64,000 nucleotides of DNA from JBGRQA01 sp041725895 (GTDB lineage Bacteria; Bacteroidota; Bacteroidia; Bacteroidales; Marinifilaceae). Under the pieces are notes generated by a model, which had not been told where the DNA came from, did no database searches, and worked only from the letters and a program-made list of their open reading frames with translations. Where the stretch lies: NCBI GenBank assembly GCA_041725895.1, contig JBGRQA010000001.1:248001-312000 (forward strand), written 5' to 3'. Position 1 is the first letter of the stretch. Each line of letters opens with the position of its first letter. This document shows positions 52,505 to 62,288 of the stretch, piece after piece. A program made the translations under genes and the position numbers.

Positions 52505-54856
52505 TTATCCTTTTCGCTTCGACCACTTGTAAATCAAGTTAAGAACCACTCTTCTGGAGTCCTGATATCTTTGGGTATCGCTGGTGAATTGTAAGTTCTC
52601 CACCTGGTAGAATTGACGCTTGCTATCCAAAAGATTGATGCCTTTCACGGAAATCTGTAACTTCTTTTTAAGGAATTTTCTGCTGGCTACAACATCCAAA
52701 CCGTACAGTTTCCCCTTTAAACCGGAGGTGCTCAGGCTTTTGCTTTGATAGTTGTAATTGCATTGAAATTGTGTTCTGCTGTCGAGCCTTAACAGTGTGC
52801 TTATTTTGTAGTGGAAGCTCCACAAGTTTTTTTGTGGGAGAGGTAAGTTCACGCCCTGGTAGTTTTGATAAAAAGTATTGATACTACCGTTTACACGAAA
52901 CCACTTTTTTGCTTTGTAACTGAAAGAGAATTCACTACCCAGGATAGAGCCGTCCCCTAGATTCTCGTAGGTGCGGAAAAGCGTGTCGCCTGCACTGCTA
53001 AATCGGGAAAAGACCATATCCCGCATCCAGTTTTGATAGATGGCCAGGCTTAGCTGGTGTTTTTCCCCCTGTTTCGAAATCTCAAGATTCAAAGAGTGAT
53101 CCTTTTCGGGGTTCAGACCCGGATTTCCAAACTGAATGTTTAGAGGATTGGCATCGTTCCGATAGGAATTCAGCTGATGAACAGCCGGCAACTTCTGACT
53201 CTTACTGTAGGAAAGTGACATTTGAATTCGTTCCCAGTCCTGCCCCAATCGAACCGATGGGAGTAGGCTGTAGTAGTGGTTGCTTTCCTGGTTAGCCAGT
53301 CCGTTTTTATTGTTTTCGGTGCTGGTGCCGGTGTATCGGAATCGGCAACCGAATGAGGCGTACATTTTTTGATGCTTTAGATTTGCAATTCCATACAGGG
53401 CTGCTGCATCTTTTTGATAGTGATAGGTAAATGTTCTTCCTTCTATCAAGAGCCAATTCTGATCGGCGACGTTGTATTTATGCTGTTGCACTTTTTGTTG
53501 TGTTTGATCCAGTTGCCATTCTGCACCCATTTCCAGTTTCAGTTGTTTTCCCATCTGTTTTTCATAGTCGGCCTTAAAACGGTAAAGATCTTGCTGGCTT
53601 TGATTTCTATCCTTTCTTTCGTTGCAATACTCCGTAAGGGGGAGGTTATCGGCAGTAAAGTTTTGGTAGCTGTTTTGGGAACGATTGTTTCGGTCCTGAT
53701 TCCGATAGGAGCCCATGAGTTTGAGTTTGTGATCGTTCCGGTTGTCTGTATAGAAAAGGCGGACAGTATTGGTTTTGCGGTCTCTTTTATTCAAAAGATT
53801 CTGCTTGGTTATTTGTTGCAATTCTCCGGTTTGGGTGAGTTTCTCCTTATGGATGTTGGCCTCAGGATCCTGTTCTATACTTTGAAAATTCACATCCATT
53901 TTAAGCAGTTTACCTTTAACCGGTTGATGATTCAGTCCCAATCGGATCTGTTGCTGTTTTTTTTCCTCCTCCTGTATCTTGTCCTGATTGATTTGAGGCG
54001 TTTGCTGTTGTAAATGGTTGTTTCGAATGGATTGAGTTTGATTGTCTATCCATTGTTTGCGGTTGAGGGCTTGTACAAAGCCTCCCCATTTGCCTTGTTT
54101 CTTGTTGGCGTACAAGTTTTGCTGGTGATTCCCTTTGGTATCCACCCAGGATTGTAGTTTCGTATAGGTTTTCGATTGAATGGGATTCTTTAGCTGAATA
54201 TTGATGATGCTTCCCTCAGAATCGTATTTGGCAGAGGGATTGGTGATTACCTCAATTTTGGCAATGGAAGAGGGAGAGATGTGCTCCAGGGGGTTGGGAT
54301 CATCAGCCCTTACCCCATCAATGAGGATACTTGCTTTTCGTCCCCGGATGCTGATTTGGTCATCAATATCCACCGAGATGGAGGGGAGGGTATTGAGGAG
54401 GTCAACGGTGTTGCCGGTCCCATCCCCGGGCATCTTGTCGGGGTAAAGTACCCAATTGCCATTCTCTTTTGCCACCGATTTGCGCTCCGCGGTTACGTTG
54501 ATCTCTTCCAGATTCTGGGTGGCGGGAAGCAAATCGATGGTTCCCAGATCCAAAACAGAAGAGCTAATATTTAGTGCTTGAAAATGGGGTTGATAGCCCA
54601 GAAAGCTGATGCTTAAACGGTAGCTGCCAGGTTCCCTAACGGTTATAACAAACCTTCCATCGGTATCCGATAAGGTTCCCGAAAGCGGAACTGTTTGATT
54701 AGCTTTGTATATAGCCACTTGGGTAAATGGCATTGGCTGAAGGGAGGTAGCGTCCAGTACAATTCCCTGTATGGTGACTTCTTGCGAAAAGGAGGGAATG
54801 GAAAAGACGAGTAGGAGTACCCAAAGAAGAGGTTGCAGGAGTTTTTTTAAGCACAT
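52505..54856 (-). CDS. TonB-dependent receptor-like outer-membrane barrel (OMP_b-brl_3 type)
   Basis: A 783-residue outer-membrane protein distinct from SusC. After the signal peptide (PLLWVLLLVFSIPSFSQ) come a CarboxypepD_reg-like domain (VTIQGIVLDATSLQPMPFTQVAIYKA, about 27-110) and a plug-like domain. The plug has VVLYP-type DKMPGDGTGNTVDLLNTLPSISVD and SIRGRKASILIDGVRADDPNPLEHISPSSIAKIEVITNPSAKYDSEG (about 140-215). A long glutamine-rich barrel ends VLNLIYKWSKRKG. Such proteins in Bacteroidota are usually annotated outer-membrane beta-barrel family and their cargo is unknown. It is the last gene of the minus-strand lyase/sulfatase cluster. Confidence 0.88.
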   Translation of the reverse strand: MCLKKLLQPLLWVLLLVFSIPSFSQEVTIQGIVLDATSLQPMPFTQVAIYKANQTVPLSGTLSDTDGRFVITVREPGSYRLSISFLGYQPHFQALNISSSVLDLGTIDLLPATQNLEEINVTAERKSVAKENGNWVLYPDKMPGDGTGNTVDLLNTLPSISVDIDDQISIRGRKASILIDGVRADDPNPLEHISPSSIAKIEVITNPSAKYDSEGSIINIQLKNPIQSKTYTKLQSWVDTKGNHQQNLYANKKQGKWGGFVQALNRKQWIDNQTQSIRNNHLQQQTPQINQDKIQEEEKKQQQIRLGLNHQPVKGKLLKMDVNFQSIEQDPEANIHKEKLTQTGELQQITKQNLLNKRDRKTNTVRLFYTDNRNDHKLKLMGSYRNQDRNNRSQNSYQNFTADNLPLTEYCNERKDRNQSQQDLYRFKADYEKQMGKQLKLEMGAEWQLDQTQQKVQQHKYNVADQNWLLIEGRTFTYHYQKDAAALYGIANLKHQKMYASFGCRFRYTGTSTENNKNGLANQESNHYYSLLPSVRLGQDWERIQMSLSYSKSQKLPAVHQLNSYRNDANPLNIQFGNPGLNPEKDHSLNLEISKQGEKHQLSLAIYQNWMRDMVFSRFSSAGDTLFRTYENLGDGSILGSEFSFSYKAKKWFRVNGSINTFYQNYQGVNLPLPQKNLWSFHYKISTLLRLDSRTQFQCNYNYQSKSLSTSGLKGKLYGLDVVASRKFLKKKLQISVKGINLLDSKRQFYQVENLQFTSDTQRYQDSRRVVLNLIYKWSKRKG

Positions 54857-54882
54857 TTTGGGATGTATCAGAAGAGTAATGG

Positions 54883-55731
54883 TTATTCCGAAAGTTCGAA
54901 GATCTGGTAATTGTCGTAATATCCCCGGGCAGGTACCATCAAACGGATGGCTGTATGTCCGGCCCCCAGGGGTTTATCATTTTCCGTATCATTGTAGTGG
55001 AAAACCCTTTGACCATCAATGTGGAATTCTATCTGATCGTTCCATTTGATTACTTTGATGTGGTGTTTCCCGGTAAGATTGTTCAGGGTGTAGTCTTTTC
55101 CTTTGGTAACCAAACGCCGGCCGGGGCATTTGCGTAGGTTGGCCGTTCCCCGTTTGGGCGCCAGAAAGGAAATACGGTAGTTGTAGATGTCTCCTTTTGT
55201 ATATTGGGCAGCTACACCACAACGAGGTTTAAGTGAAGGATCAAAAACACTTTCTCCTTTGGTCCCGGTTCCCGAAAACATGATCATGTGTAAGGGATAA
55301 GGGATGGGACTTTGAAAGTCGAACTCAATCACGTAGTTTTTGGGTGTAATGGTTTTGTTCCAATACACAAGGTGCCCCCCCCTAAAAGTATCTCCCTTCT
55401 TGTAGGTGGGATACAGTTCCGGTTCAGCCTTCTTTGCCAAACCATCTACATAGTTTTGATACCACCTGGATGAGCCTTCCTCAAAAACAATCTTCCCTTT
55501 TTTCATTTTACGGTAGACTTTCTTGTGATATTTTGAGCAGAGCTCCAATCTTCCTTTGTTGATTTTTGAAATGCCCGGACCTTCCATCACCCAATCCTCC
55601 AGGGAGGATTTGTTCTCGAAATTGCATTCGTAAACCAGTTGTTTCTGCTTGCCGAGATCTAAGGATTTTTGGGCATTAACAGAAACAGAAAGAAAGCCGG
55701 TAAATAGAAAGAGAAGTAAATTTTTGATCAT
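54883..55731 (-). CDS. DUF1961-like secreted protein
   Basis: A 282-residue secreted protein (signal LLLFLFTGFLSVSVNAQ). The pattern LVYECNFENKSSLEDWVMEGPG, GGHLVYWNKTITPKNYVIEFDFQSPIPYPLHMIMFSGTG, PRCGVAAQYTKGDIYNYRISFL, RKCPG and HHIKVIKWNDQIEFHIDGQRVFHY fits DUF1961. That family is expected to have a concanavalin A-like jelly-roll fold as in many glycan-active proteins. No experimentally known activity is assigned here. It lies 26 bases before the TonB receptor and downstream of the two sulfatases. It could be a polysaccharide-active enzyme or a binding protein. Confidence 0.75.
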   Translation of the reverse strand: MIKNLLLFLFTGFLSVSVNAQKSLDLGKQKQLVYECNFENKSSLEDWVMEGPGISKINKGRLELCSKYHKKVYRKMKKGKIVFEEGSSRWYQNYVDGLAKKAEPELYPTYKKGDTFRGGHLVYWNKTITPKNYVIEFDFQSPIPYPLHMIMFSGTGTKGESVFDPSLKPRCGVAAQYTKGDIYNYRISFLAPKRGTANLRKCPGRRLVTKGKDYTLNNLTGKHHIKVIKWNDQIEFHIDGQRVFHYNDTENDKPLGAGHTAIRLMVPARGYYDNYQIFELSE

Positions 55732-55777
55732 TGATTATGGAATTTGGAAAGAATAGGGGGATCAGTAACATTCATCG

Positions 55778-55835
55778 GGCATTCCGAACTTGTTTCGGAA
55801 TCTGCAAAAAGATCCTGAAACCAGTTCAGGATGAC
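55778..55835. repeat. REP/REPIN-like inverted pair of palindromes
   Basis: Unit 1 (55778-55803) GGCATTCCGAACTTGTTTCG... and unit 2 (55810-55835) are inverted copies of the same 26-base palindromic element. Each forms a hairpin (ATTCCGAA/TTCGGAAT and ATCCTGAA/TTCAGGAT). The pair sits between the sulfatase stop (55884) and the DUF1961 start (55731). Confidence 0.75.
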
Positions 55836-55883
55836 GGTTTATATGATTGTTGCTCTATGATCCCCCATTCGCGATTACGAGTA

Positions 55884-57299
55884 TTAGTAAGGAAGTCTGA
55901 AATTATCTTTGGTCTCTTGCATCCATTTCTCCAGGTATTTCCGGTGCTGTCTCAATACTTTTCGGTATTCCTTTTTGTAAGCAAGGTTGTTCATTTCACC
56001 GGGATCTTTTTCCATGTCGAAGAGCTGCTCATGAAGTTCACCTTTGTCATACACCATGTATTTGAAGTTCTCCGTTCGAACGCATCGGCCCTTGATGTCG
56101 AAGGTGTTCTTGGATTGACAGAACTCGGTTTCGATTACTGTAAACTCCCTCCAGGATTTATCCTCTTTGCCTAAGGCCAGGTTCTTGAATGATGAACCTT
56201 TCATGTGGGCCGGGGCTTTCACTCCTGCAATGTCGCATAGGGTTGGGATCAGGTCGATACCGGTGGATACTACCTCCTTGCTATTCACCGACCCAGGTTG
56301 AGTGACTCCTTTCCAGCTGACCAGTAATGGAACACGGGCAGACTCTTCGTACAGCACCTGTTTCTGGTTCCATTTGTGGGCTCCGTGACCATCGCCATGA
56401 TCGGAGGTGAAAATGATGATGGTGTTCTCCTCTTCACCAGATTCCTTCAGCGCATCCAGTACCTTTTGGATACGGGCATCCACGATCTCAATCAGTCGGT
56501 AGTAGGCCCATCGGTATTGGCGCCATTTGTCTTCGTTCCAATCTTTGGTAGGATAGGTACGTTGGGAATAGGTTTGAAGGGTACGTAGAATATCCGGTTC
56601 CAAATCAGGAAGTTCGAAGTTGGCAGGAAGTTCGGGGCAAAATCCAGGGGCGGGAGGTTCACCCAAATGGTCATTCAGCATTTCGTCACCCCTGGCCCAT
56701 TGGCAGATATCGTGGGGATTCACAAAAGAGGAGACCAAAAGGAAGGGCTTCTCCCTTTTTTTCATCAGAAAATCGCGGGAGGCTCCATCGATGAGGGAAT
56801 CAATCCGGTTGTCCTTGGCATATTTGATGTAATCGAAGCCATGGGTTTCAATGTCTTTGGGATCGGCTGGCAAGTGCCATTTTCCTACGTAGCCGGTATC
56901 GTATCCAGCCTCAGACAAAATCTTCCCCATGTAGGGATATTGCTGGGTGTCCCATTTGGCTTCCATATTGTTGATGGGGACATTGATCTCATGGGGATAC
57001 ATTCCGGTGAACATGGAGGAACGCGAAGGAACGCAGAGAGGAGTGGGGCAGTAGCCTTTCTCAAAACGTATCCCGTTGGATGCAATGTAATCCATGGCTG
57101 GAGTTTTCAAATCCTTATTTCCTGTATTGCTCATGGCCCCGGCAAATTGCTGGTCGGTCATTATGAACAGGATATTGGGCCTTCTTCCTTTTAGTTCCGG
57201 ATTTAGGCCAAAGATACTTTCCTGTCCCATCAGCAGTTTGGAGGCAGCCAGACCCGTAAGAGTGAGACTGCTGTTTTTCAGAAATTTTCTTCTGTCCAT
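55884..57299 (-). CDS. Type I sulfatase (S1 family), Tat-exported
   Basis: A 471-residue arylsulfatase-fold enzyme. The Tat-like signal begins MDRRKFLKNSSLTLTG. Catalytic residues are visible: the formylglycine motif CVPSRSSMFTG (Cys89), metal ligands in PNILFIMTDQQ and FTSDHGDGHGAHKWNQK, and VGKWHLP. SQ/PS-type desulfation of a uronate or hexosamine is expected, and which position (2-O, 4-O or 6-O) cannot be told by eye. It needs an anaerobic or formylglycine-generating maturase encoded elsewhere. It is 176 bases downstream of the second sulfatase gene on the same strand. Confidence 0.95.
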   Translation of the reverse strand: MDRRKFLKNSSLTLTGLAASKLLMGQESIFGLNPELKGRRPNILFIMTDQQFAGAMSNTGNKDLKTPAMDYIASNGIRFEKGYCPTPLCVPSRSSMFTGMYPHEINVPINNMEAKWDTQQYPYMGKILSEAGYDTGYVGKWHLPADPKDIETHGFDYIKYAKDNRIDSLIDGASRDFLMKKREKPFLLVSSFVNPHDICQWARGDEMLNDHLGEPPAPGFCPELPANFELPDLEPDILRTLQTYSQRTYPTKDWNEDKWRQYRWAYYRLIEIVDARIQKVLDALKESGEEENTIIIFTSDHGDGHGAHKWNQKQVLYEESARVPLLVSWKGVTQPGSVNSKEVVSTGIDLIPTLCDIAGVKAPAHMKGSSFKNLALGKEDKSWREFTVIETEFCQSKNTFDIKGRCVRTENFKYMVYDKGELHEQLFDMEKDPGEMNNLAYKKEYRKVLRQHRKYLEKWMQETKDNFRLPY

Positions 57300-57475
57300 A
57301 GAATTTTATTTAGGTGCCTGTTGGCAAAGTACTGTCAGAAAAAGAGGAAAAGGGAAACGCACGCAAAGAAAACCCTATTGTATGTTGCCTATTTTATGAA
57401 ATTCACTCTAACCCTAAAACATACACTTAGTGCTATCCCTTTTCCTGTTTATAGTTGCTAACTTAAATCTTATCG

Positions 57476-58975
57476 TTACAAATAGCTAATGAAGGGATCA
57501 TTTGTCCGGATCAGAATTTCCCGAAGTTTTTCGGTCAGATCCTGCTCCAATTCCGGATTTTTCCCATAAATGTTTTCTCGTTGGTAGGGATCCTGAACAT
57601 CATCGTATAGAAAGTGATGCTTTTCTCCCTTGTTGTCGTAGGCGATTACATAGGTGTGGTTGTGCGTTTTCACACCACGACGTTTTTCGGTATCGTCCTC
57701 GGGTTTGGCAAAGAAGTACAAAGCTGCTTCCGGGCGATCCACTTTCTCCTTGCGGAATATTCCGGAGTAATCCTTTCCTTCTACCTCTTTAGGAATGTCA
57801 TTGCTCATGCCCATCAATCCCAAAAGAGTTGGCATTACATCTGGTACACTTAGTAGCAGATCATCGGTTCCGGGTTTGATTTTCTCCGGCCAGCGAATGA
57901 TGAACGGAATATCAAAGGCTTCGCTGAACCAGATGTTCTTGTGCATCATGCCCTGGCTTCCCAGCATCTCTCCATGGTCGGAAGTAAAGATCACGATGGT
58001 ATTCTCATCCAATCCCTGGTCTTTCAGAGTTTTTAGTACCTTACCAATCTGCTCGTCTACTCCTTCGCACATGGCAAAGTAATCGGTAGACTGATCAATG
58101 CGCTTGTCCACCCACATATCGCCGAATCCCTTGTCTCCCATTTCAGTATTGTTGGTATACTGTACGTTTGGACGATTCAGAACATCTTTCTCGGTTTTGC
58201 CCTCAAATCGCTTCTTGTACTTTTCAGGTACAAGGTTGAAGGGATGGTGCGGAGGATTGATTCCCCAGAAGAGGGCAAAAGGTTTCTCATCATTTCGGAA
58301 TTTTTCGCCTGCGTTCTCCAGGTATTTCTGTACCACTTCCGCTTCGTGTTCCGGAGACCATTGTTCAAAGTATTTGGCTTCGTCCTCCTTTGCATCATTA
58401 ATCCAGTAGTGAGGCGTCAGGTGATTGTCGTCGGCTCCGTAGGAGTACCAAAAATCAAAGCCATGACGATGTTTGCCTTGTTTGCAGTAGGAGTCCCATA
58501 CATTTCGTCCTCCTTCTTTTGGTGGTTCCGGTCCATCCAGGTGCCATTTGCCCACGTATCCGGCGTTGTATCCGTTTTGAGACAGAACATCCGAAAAGCA
58601 GACATCATCTGGTTTTAGGAAGTTTCCATGCTTGGTTCGGCCCGAATGACAGTTGGACAACACCCCATTGGAAAGTGGATATTTCCCAGTCAATAGCATC
58701 CCGCGATAAGGACTGCACAGAGGATGGTTACTCACAGCGTTGGAAAAAACAACGCCCTGTTTGGCAAGTTTGTCTATATTGGGAGTAATAACAGGATCCT
58801 GCTTCATGAATCCCATGGCCTGCTTTCTGTATTGGTCAGGGAAAATGTAGAGGAGGTTGGGGCGCTTCCCTTTCCTCATGCAGGAACTCAATAGTCCTTG
58901 TGGGATGAGAGTTAAACCGGCAGTTACTGCAGCAGTACTCTTTATGAAGTTTCGTCGTGATATATTTTTGTTCAT
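57476..58975 (-). CDS. Type I sulfatase (S1 family), Tat-exported lipoprotein
   Basis: A 499-residue sulfatase from the preferred start MNKNISRRNFIKSTAAVTAG (58975). A longer frame starts at 59014. The Tat signature SRRNFIK is followed by the lipobox-like LLSSC. The formylglycine motif is CSPYRGMLLTGKYP (Cys87), with metal and sulfate ligands in LLYIFPDQYRK, YVGKWHLDGPEPP, FTSDHGEMLGSQGMMHKN and IIRW. The C-terminal DVQDPYQRENIYG is typical. Relatives in glycosaminoglycan loci act on N-acetylgalactosamine sulfates, but the position is not determined here. It lies between the PL8 lyase and the other sulfatase. Confidence 0.95.
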   Translation of the reverse strand: MNKNISRRNFIKSTAAVTAGLTLIPQGLLSSCMRKGKRPNLLYIFPDQYRKQAMGFMKQDPVITPNIDKLAKQGVVFSNAVSNHPLCSPYRGMLLTGKYPLSNGVLSNCHSGRTKHGNFLKPDDVCFSDVLSQNGYNAGYVGKWHLDGPEPPKEGGRNVWDSYCKQGKHRHGFDFWYSYGADDNHLTPHYWINDAKEDEAKYFEQWSPEHEAEVVQKYLENAGEKFRNDEKPFALFWGINPPHHPFNLVPEKYKKRFEGKTEKDVLNRPNVQYTNNTEMGDKGFGDMWVDKRIDQSTDYFAMCEGVDEQIGKVLKTLKDQGLDENTIVIFTSDHGEMLGSQGMMHKNIWFSEAFDIPFIIRWPEKIKPGTDDLLLSVPDVMPTLLGLMGMSNDIPKEVEGKDYSGIFRKEKVDRPEAALYFFAKPEDDTEKRRGVKTHNHTYVIAYDNKGEKHHFLYDDVQDPYQRENIYGKNPELEQDLTEKLREILIRTNDPFISYL

Positions 58976-59043
58976 GATGTCTCGTTTTACTCCTCCCTGA
59001 ATCCCAACTCTCATGGACGGATTTAGGGAGGGGGGAAGGTGTT

Positions 59044-62000
59044 CTACTTTCTTAGGTTAATTTCTCTTGTCAATCCATGCTGGCAGCTGAATTCCAGTAC
59101 AGTTTCTTTCGCATTGCTGCTGATTACTTTGCAGTACTCATTGGCTTCCAGGTTCCAGAGTCCCTTAATGGTCACTTTAACTTTGGAAACCATGCTTTCA
59201 TTATCCTTCCAGTCACGGGAGTAGATGCTGCGTTCCTTGCGCTTGTCGTTTTCTATTACAACATCGGCAGGACCTTCGTAAAGGTGCAAATCCGGATCAC
59301 ATAGGCTTAGAACTTTAGCACCTTTCTTTTCTCTCATCATTACCAGGACCGGAGCATCAACCGCTTTCAAATCCGAAATATTGATTTGATCATTGGCTTC
59401 AAATAGAACAAATGCTGTTGTATTACTTGTTTTGTCTTTTACTATGTGAGCCTTGTTATCTTTCTGTAGTACGGTGTAGCGAGCCTTCTGCTTCTTGCCC
59501 ATCTGTTTGGCAAATTTTTGCAATTCCTTGTGATCGCTTTGCACCAGGATGGCGTACTCATAGGATTCACCTTTAGGAGCTTTGCCGTGAGTAATCACTG
59601 CTGTGGCGAAATTTCCCTGGTTTGGAGTTTCCTTCTTCTGATGCTTGGAGTGTTGCAGCTGTTTGCCCACTTCAACGGTGTAAGCAGCGGGAATGTAGAA
59701 GCTGTTGCCCACATTATCGGTTAGCAAGGTTGCTTTTTCGCTCTTACTTGAATAACAGAAGGGGAACTGGTTGATTTCTTTGCCATTCAGCAATACTGCT
59801 TCGGATTTCAGGTTCAAGTAATTCTGAAACAGGGTGGTTTCGGTGCTGAAGTCAGCATTGTCGTTCTCAATGTTACTTCCCAGGCAGATGATTCTATTGT
59901 CGAAGAAAAAGACTGATTTCAATGCGCGGTGCGAACCGTTGTACTTATCATGCTCGTGCAGCTTCATGGCCCAGGCTCCGTTTTTTCCCTCCAGGGAGAT
60001 GGCACCGGCAAAGGCTTCATCCGACATTAACATTTCTTCGTAACCTGATACCTGGTCCACATTCAGAATGTTGGCTCGCAGCTGTTCGATGGGCAGGTGA
60101 ATGGCAGTGGTTCCGGCAAATCGTCCCCAATCCCAGCCATTAACATTAAAGCCGGAGGTGAATACGCTTGGGGTTTCTGTACCACAAAGAATCTGTAGCT
60201 GGCCGTGTTTCATGTAACGGCCGTAATAGTTGGCTCCGATGTAGTGCTCAGCTGCCCATAAGTAGCGGCTGTGTCCCTGCGCAGTGGCCGACCAATTGCC
60301 TCGACGGTGAATGCCCAGGCATGCATAGTTCATGGTCCAGTTTCCGTTGGGATCCGCTTCTGGAGTAAAGCCTTGCTTTTGCAATTTCTTTACGGCTCCT
60401 GTGGCTTTCTTGCCTTCCATCAATCGAAGGTAGGCTGCAGCCATTTCGGAATCAATTTTTTGTTTTCCGTCAGGCGTTCCAGATAAAGCCATTAGCTGGT
60501 AGTGACTTGCAGAAAGCTTCCCTTTTCCATTTGGATGACGCCCTGACATGGATGTAGGCCAGGTTTCCTTATTGCAGAAAAGGCGGGTCATTAGCAAAGA
60601 ATGCTTCAGGTTTTGATGTCCTTCCTCTGACACATGGAATGGTGTTCTGCTGAAGAAATAAACCATTTTGGTAGCACCTTCGTACCCGCCATTGGCGTAA
60701 GCGGGGTAGTTGTTGGCGTGATGATGAACCGAACCGTCAACCTTAAAGCTATCTTTCAGACCGGGAGCAATGGCCAGGCCGTTGTTGATCCAGGCTACAT
60801 AGGCATTCAGGTAGCGCACTTTCTTGGGAGAATCTTCCAGCATCAGGATACTGGCCAGACGTCCCATTACTGAAGTGTTGAAGGCATCAATACTAATACC
60901 CTTGCCGTGGAAGGGGGCAAAGATCTCTTTTGCTCCGGAAAACCATTCCATGGCCTTTTGCGCTGACTCCAACCGATTGGTACGGGTCAGGGATTCACGC
61001 ATCAGGAAGTAGGCCGAGTAATAGGTACGCATGCTGTACCCAAGGTGATGCAGGGTACCGTTTCCACTACCAGCAGCCCAGCCCTGGTCAATAATGTGAT
61101 CGGAAAGGTTGAAAAACAGCTCTTCCAATTCGGTTTTGTAAGTTTCGTTGTCTGTTTGGTTGTAGGCGCAGGCTACATCAAACATCAGTTTGGTATACTT
61201 TTTAAACCCCTTGTCGTACTTCTCAAAGTAGTTCTTCCATTCTTTGGTGTAAGGGCGGTAGATTTCGGAGAAACGGCAAAACCAGATGTTTTCTCCACTT
61301 ATCTGCTCTCCGGTTCTTGTAATTCCATACTTTTTGTAGTTCTTTCTTATCTTGGCCATCAACTTGTCATTAACCTTTACCTTTTTAATGATGGCTTTGG
61401 TATATCGCTTGTTGATGGTTTGGATACCCTTGATTTGTTTTTGAGTTAATGGTTCCAGTTTTGCAGATGGTTCGTATTGACTATTCTTATAGAGTACCAG
61501 CCAGTGGTTCTTGGTTTTGGCGTTCACAAAGGGAACCTGGTAGTCAGGAGTGTTCCACCGACTGTCGGCTGGCGTACACAGCATGATGTGATCGAAGAAA
61601 AGAGAACCTTTACCAGATTCAGGGGCTACTACCTTCATTCGGTTCATGCTGGTTTGAGGCGTTCCTTGCATGTCGCGCTCAAAAGCGACCCAGGCAGCAC
61701 GCCATCCTTTAAAGTTGATGCCAAATTCGAATTCGCAGTTGATCTCTTCGTTGGTCAGGAATTGGAATTTGATCTTTTCATTTTTAGGATTTTCGTTGTA
61801 TACCCACACACAAAAGGTGGGGATGGATTTATCCGCAGCATTGGGATCGAATGGTTTGAATTTGATATCCTGGTTCAATACCAGTTCTGATCCCTCACTA
61901 TAGTTCCATTGTAAACTTTGCTGTCCATGCTTATAATGGGCAGTACTGGTTTGTAGAGAAGAACCGTTTGGTGTAGTCCAGTTAGCTGGAACTGATTCTT

Positions 62001-62106
62001 CGAAAGAAAGGATGGCCGGTGTAATCAGATCCTGGGCCATGGTAGATGAAGCGGAGATTAGGCCCGCCATCAAAAGTCCTTTACTGATGAATTGTCTTAG
62101 TTTCAT
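59044..62106 (-). CDS. Chondroitin sulfate ABC-type lyase (PL8)
   Basis: A 1020-residue secreted polysaccharide lyase that cleaves chondroitin and dermatan sulfate, and often hyaluronan, by beta-elimination. The signal peptide (ISKGLLMAGLISASSTMAQ) is followed by an N-terminal jelly-roll Lyase_N domain (about 25-200), an incomplete alpha/alpha toroid (about 210-600) and large beta-sandwich domains. Catalytic segments are DGSVHHHANNYPAYANGGYEG (His and Tyr, about 457-477) and WPTSMSGRHPNGKG (Arg, about 522). The size fits the ABC subfamily rather than the roughly 700-residue AC lyases. It produces unsaturated disaccharides for the adjacent GH88 and sulfatases. Confidence 0.93.
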   Translation of the reverse strand: MKLRQFISKGLLMAGLISASSTMAQDLITPAILSFEESVPANWTTPNGSSLQTSTAHYKHGQQSLQWNYSEGSELVLNQDIKFKPFDPNAADKSIPTFCVWVYNENPKNEKIKFQFLTNEEINCEFEFGINFKGWRAAWVAFERDMQGTPQTSMNRMKVVAPESGKGSLFFDHIMLCTPADSRWNTPDYQVPFVNAKTKNHWLVLYKNSQYEPSAKLEPLTQKQIKGIQTINKRYTKAIIKKVKVNDKLMAKIRKNYKKYGITRTGEQISGENIWFCRFSEIYRPYTKEWKNYFEKYDKGFKKYTKLMFDVACAYNQTDNETYKTELEELFFNLSDHIIDQGWAAGSGNGTLHHLGYSMRTYYSAYFLMRESLTRTNRLESAQKAMEWFSGAKEIFAPFHGKGISIDAFNTSVMGRLASILMLEDSPKKVRYLNAYVAWINNGLAIAPGLKDSFKVDGSVHHHANNYPAYANGGYEGATKMVYFFSRTPFHVSEEGHQNLKHSLLMTRLFCNKETWPTSMSGRHPNGKGKLSASHYQLMALSGTPDGKQKIDSEMAAAYLRLMEGKKATGAVKKLQKQGFTPEADPNGNWTMNYACLGIHRRGNWSATAQGHSRYLWAAEHYIGANYYGRYMKHGQLQILCGTETPSVFTSGFNVNGWDWGRFAGTTAIHLPIEQLRANILNVDQVSGYEEMLMSDEAFAGAISLEGKNGAWAMKLHEHDKYNGSHRALKSVFFFDNRIICLGSNIENDNADFSTETTLFQNYLNLKSEAVLLNGKEINQFPFCYSSKSEKATLLTDNVGNSFYIPAAYTVEVGKQLQHSKHQKKETPNQGNFATAVITHGKAPKGESYEYAILVQSDHKELQKFAKQMGKKQKARYTVLQKDNKAHIVKDKTSNTTAFVLFEANDQINISDLKAVDAPVLVMMREKKGAKVLSLCDPDLHLYEGPADVVIENDKRKERSIYSRDWKDNESMVSKVKVTIKGLWNLEANEYCKVISSNAKETVLEFSCQHGLTREINLRK

Positions 62107-62288
62107 AAATAATTACTCAAAGGTTTTCGCTGGGGTAATGCAAGAAAGAAAATCTCTGGGGAAAAGGAATGGAGTTTTCCTTCTTGATAGTTCCACATTC
62201 AAATATTGGGAGATTTTCTACAATTTGGGAGTGCCAAATTGAATTATATTATTGGAAATCAATAGTTACTGGTTGTGGGCTGAAAATC

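Noticed and set aside
53414..54013. 199-codon plus-strand open frame opposite the TonB receptor-like gene
   Set aside because: It is antisense to a well-supported gene and its translation is a hydrophobic low-complexity sequence with no family features.
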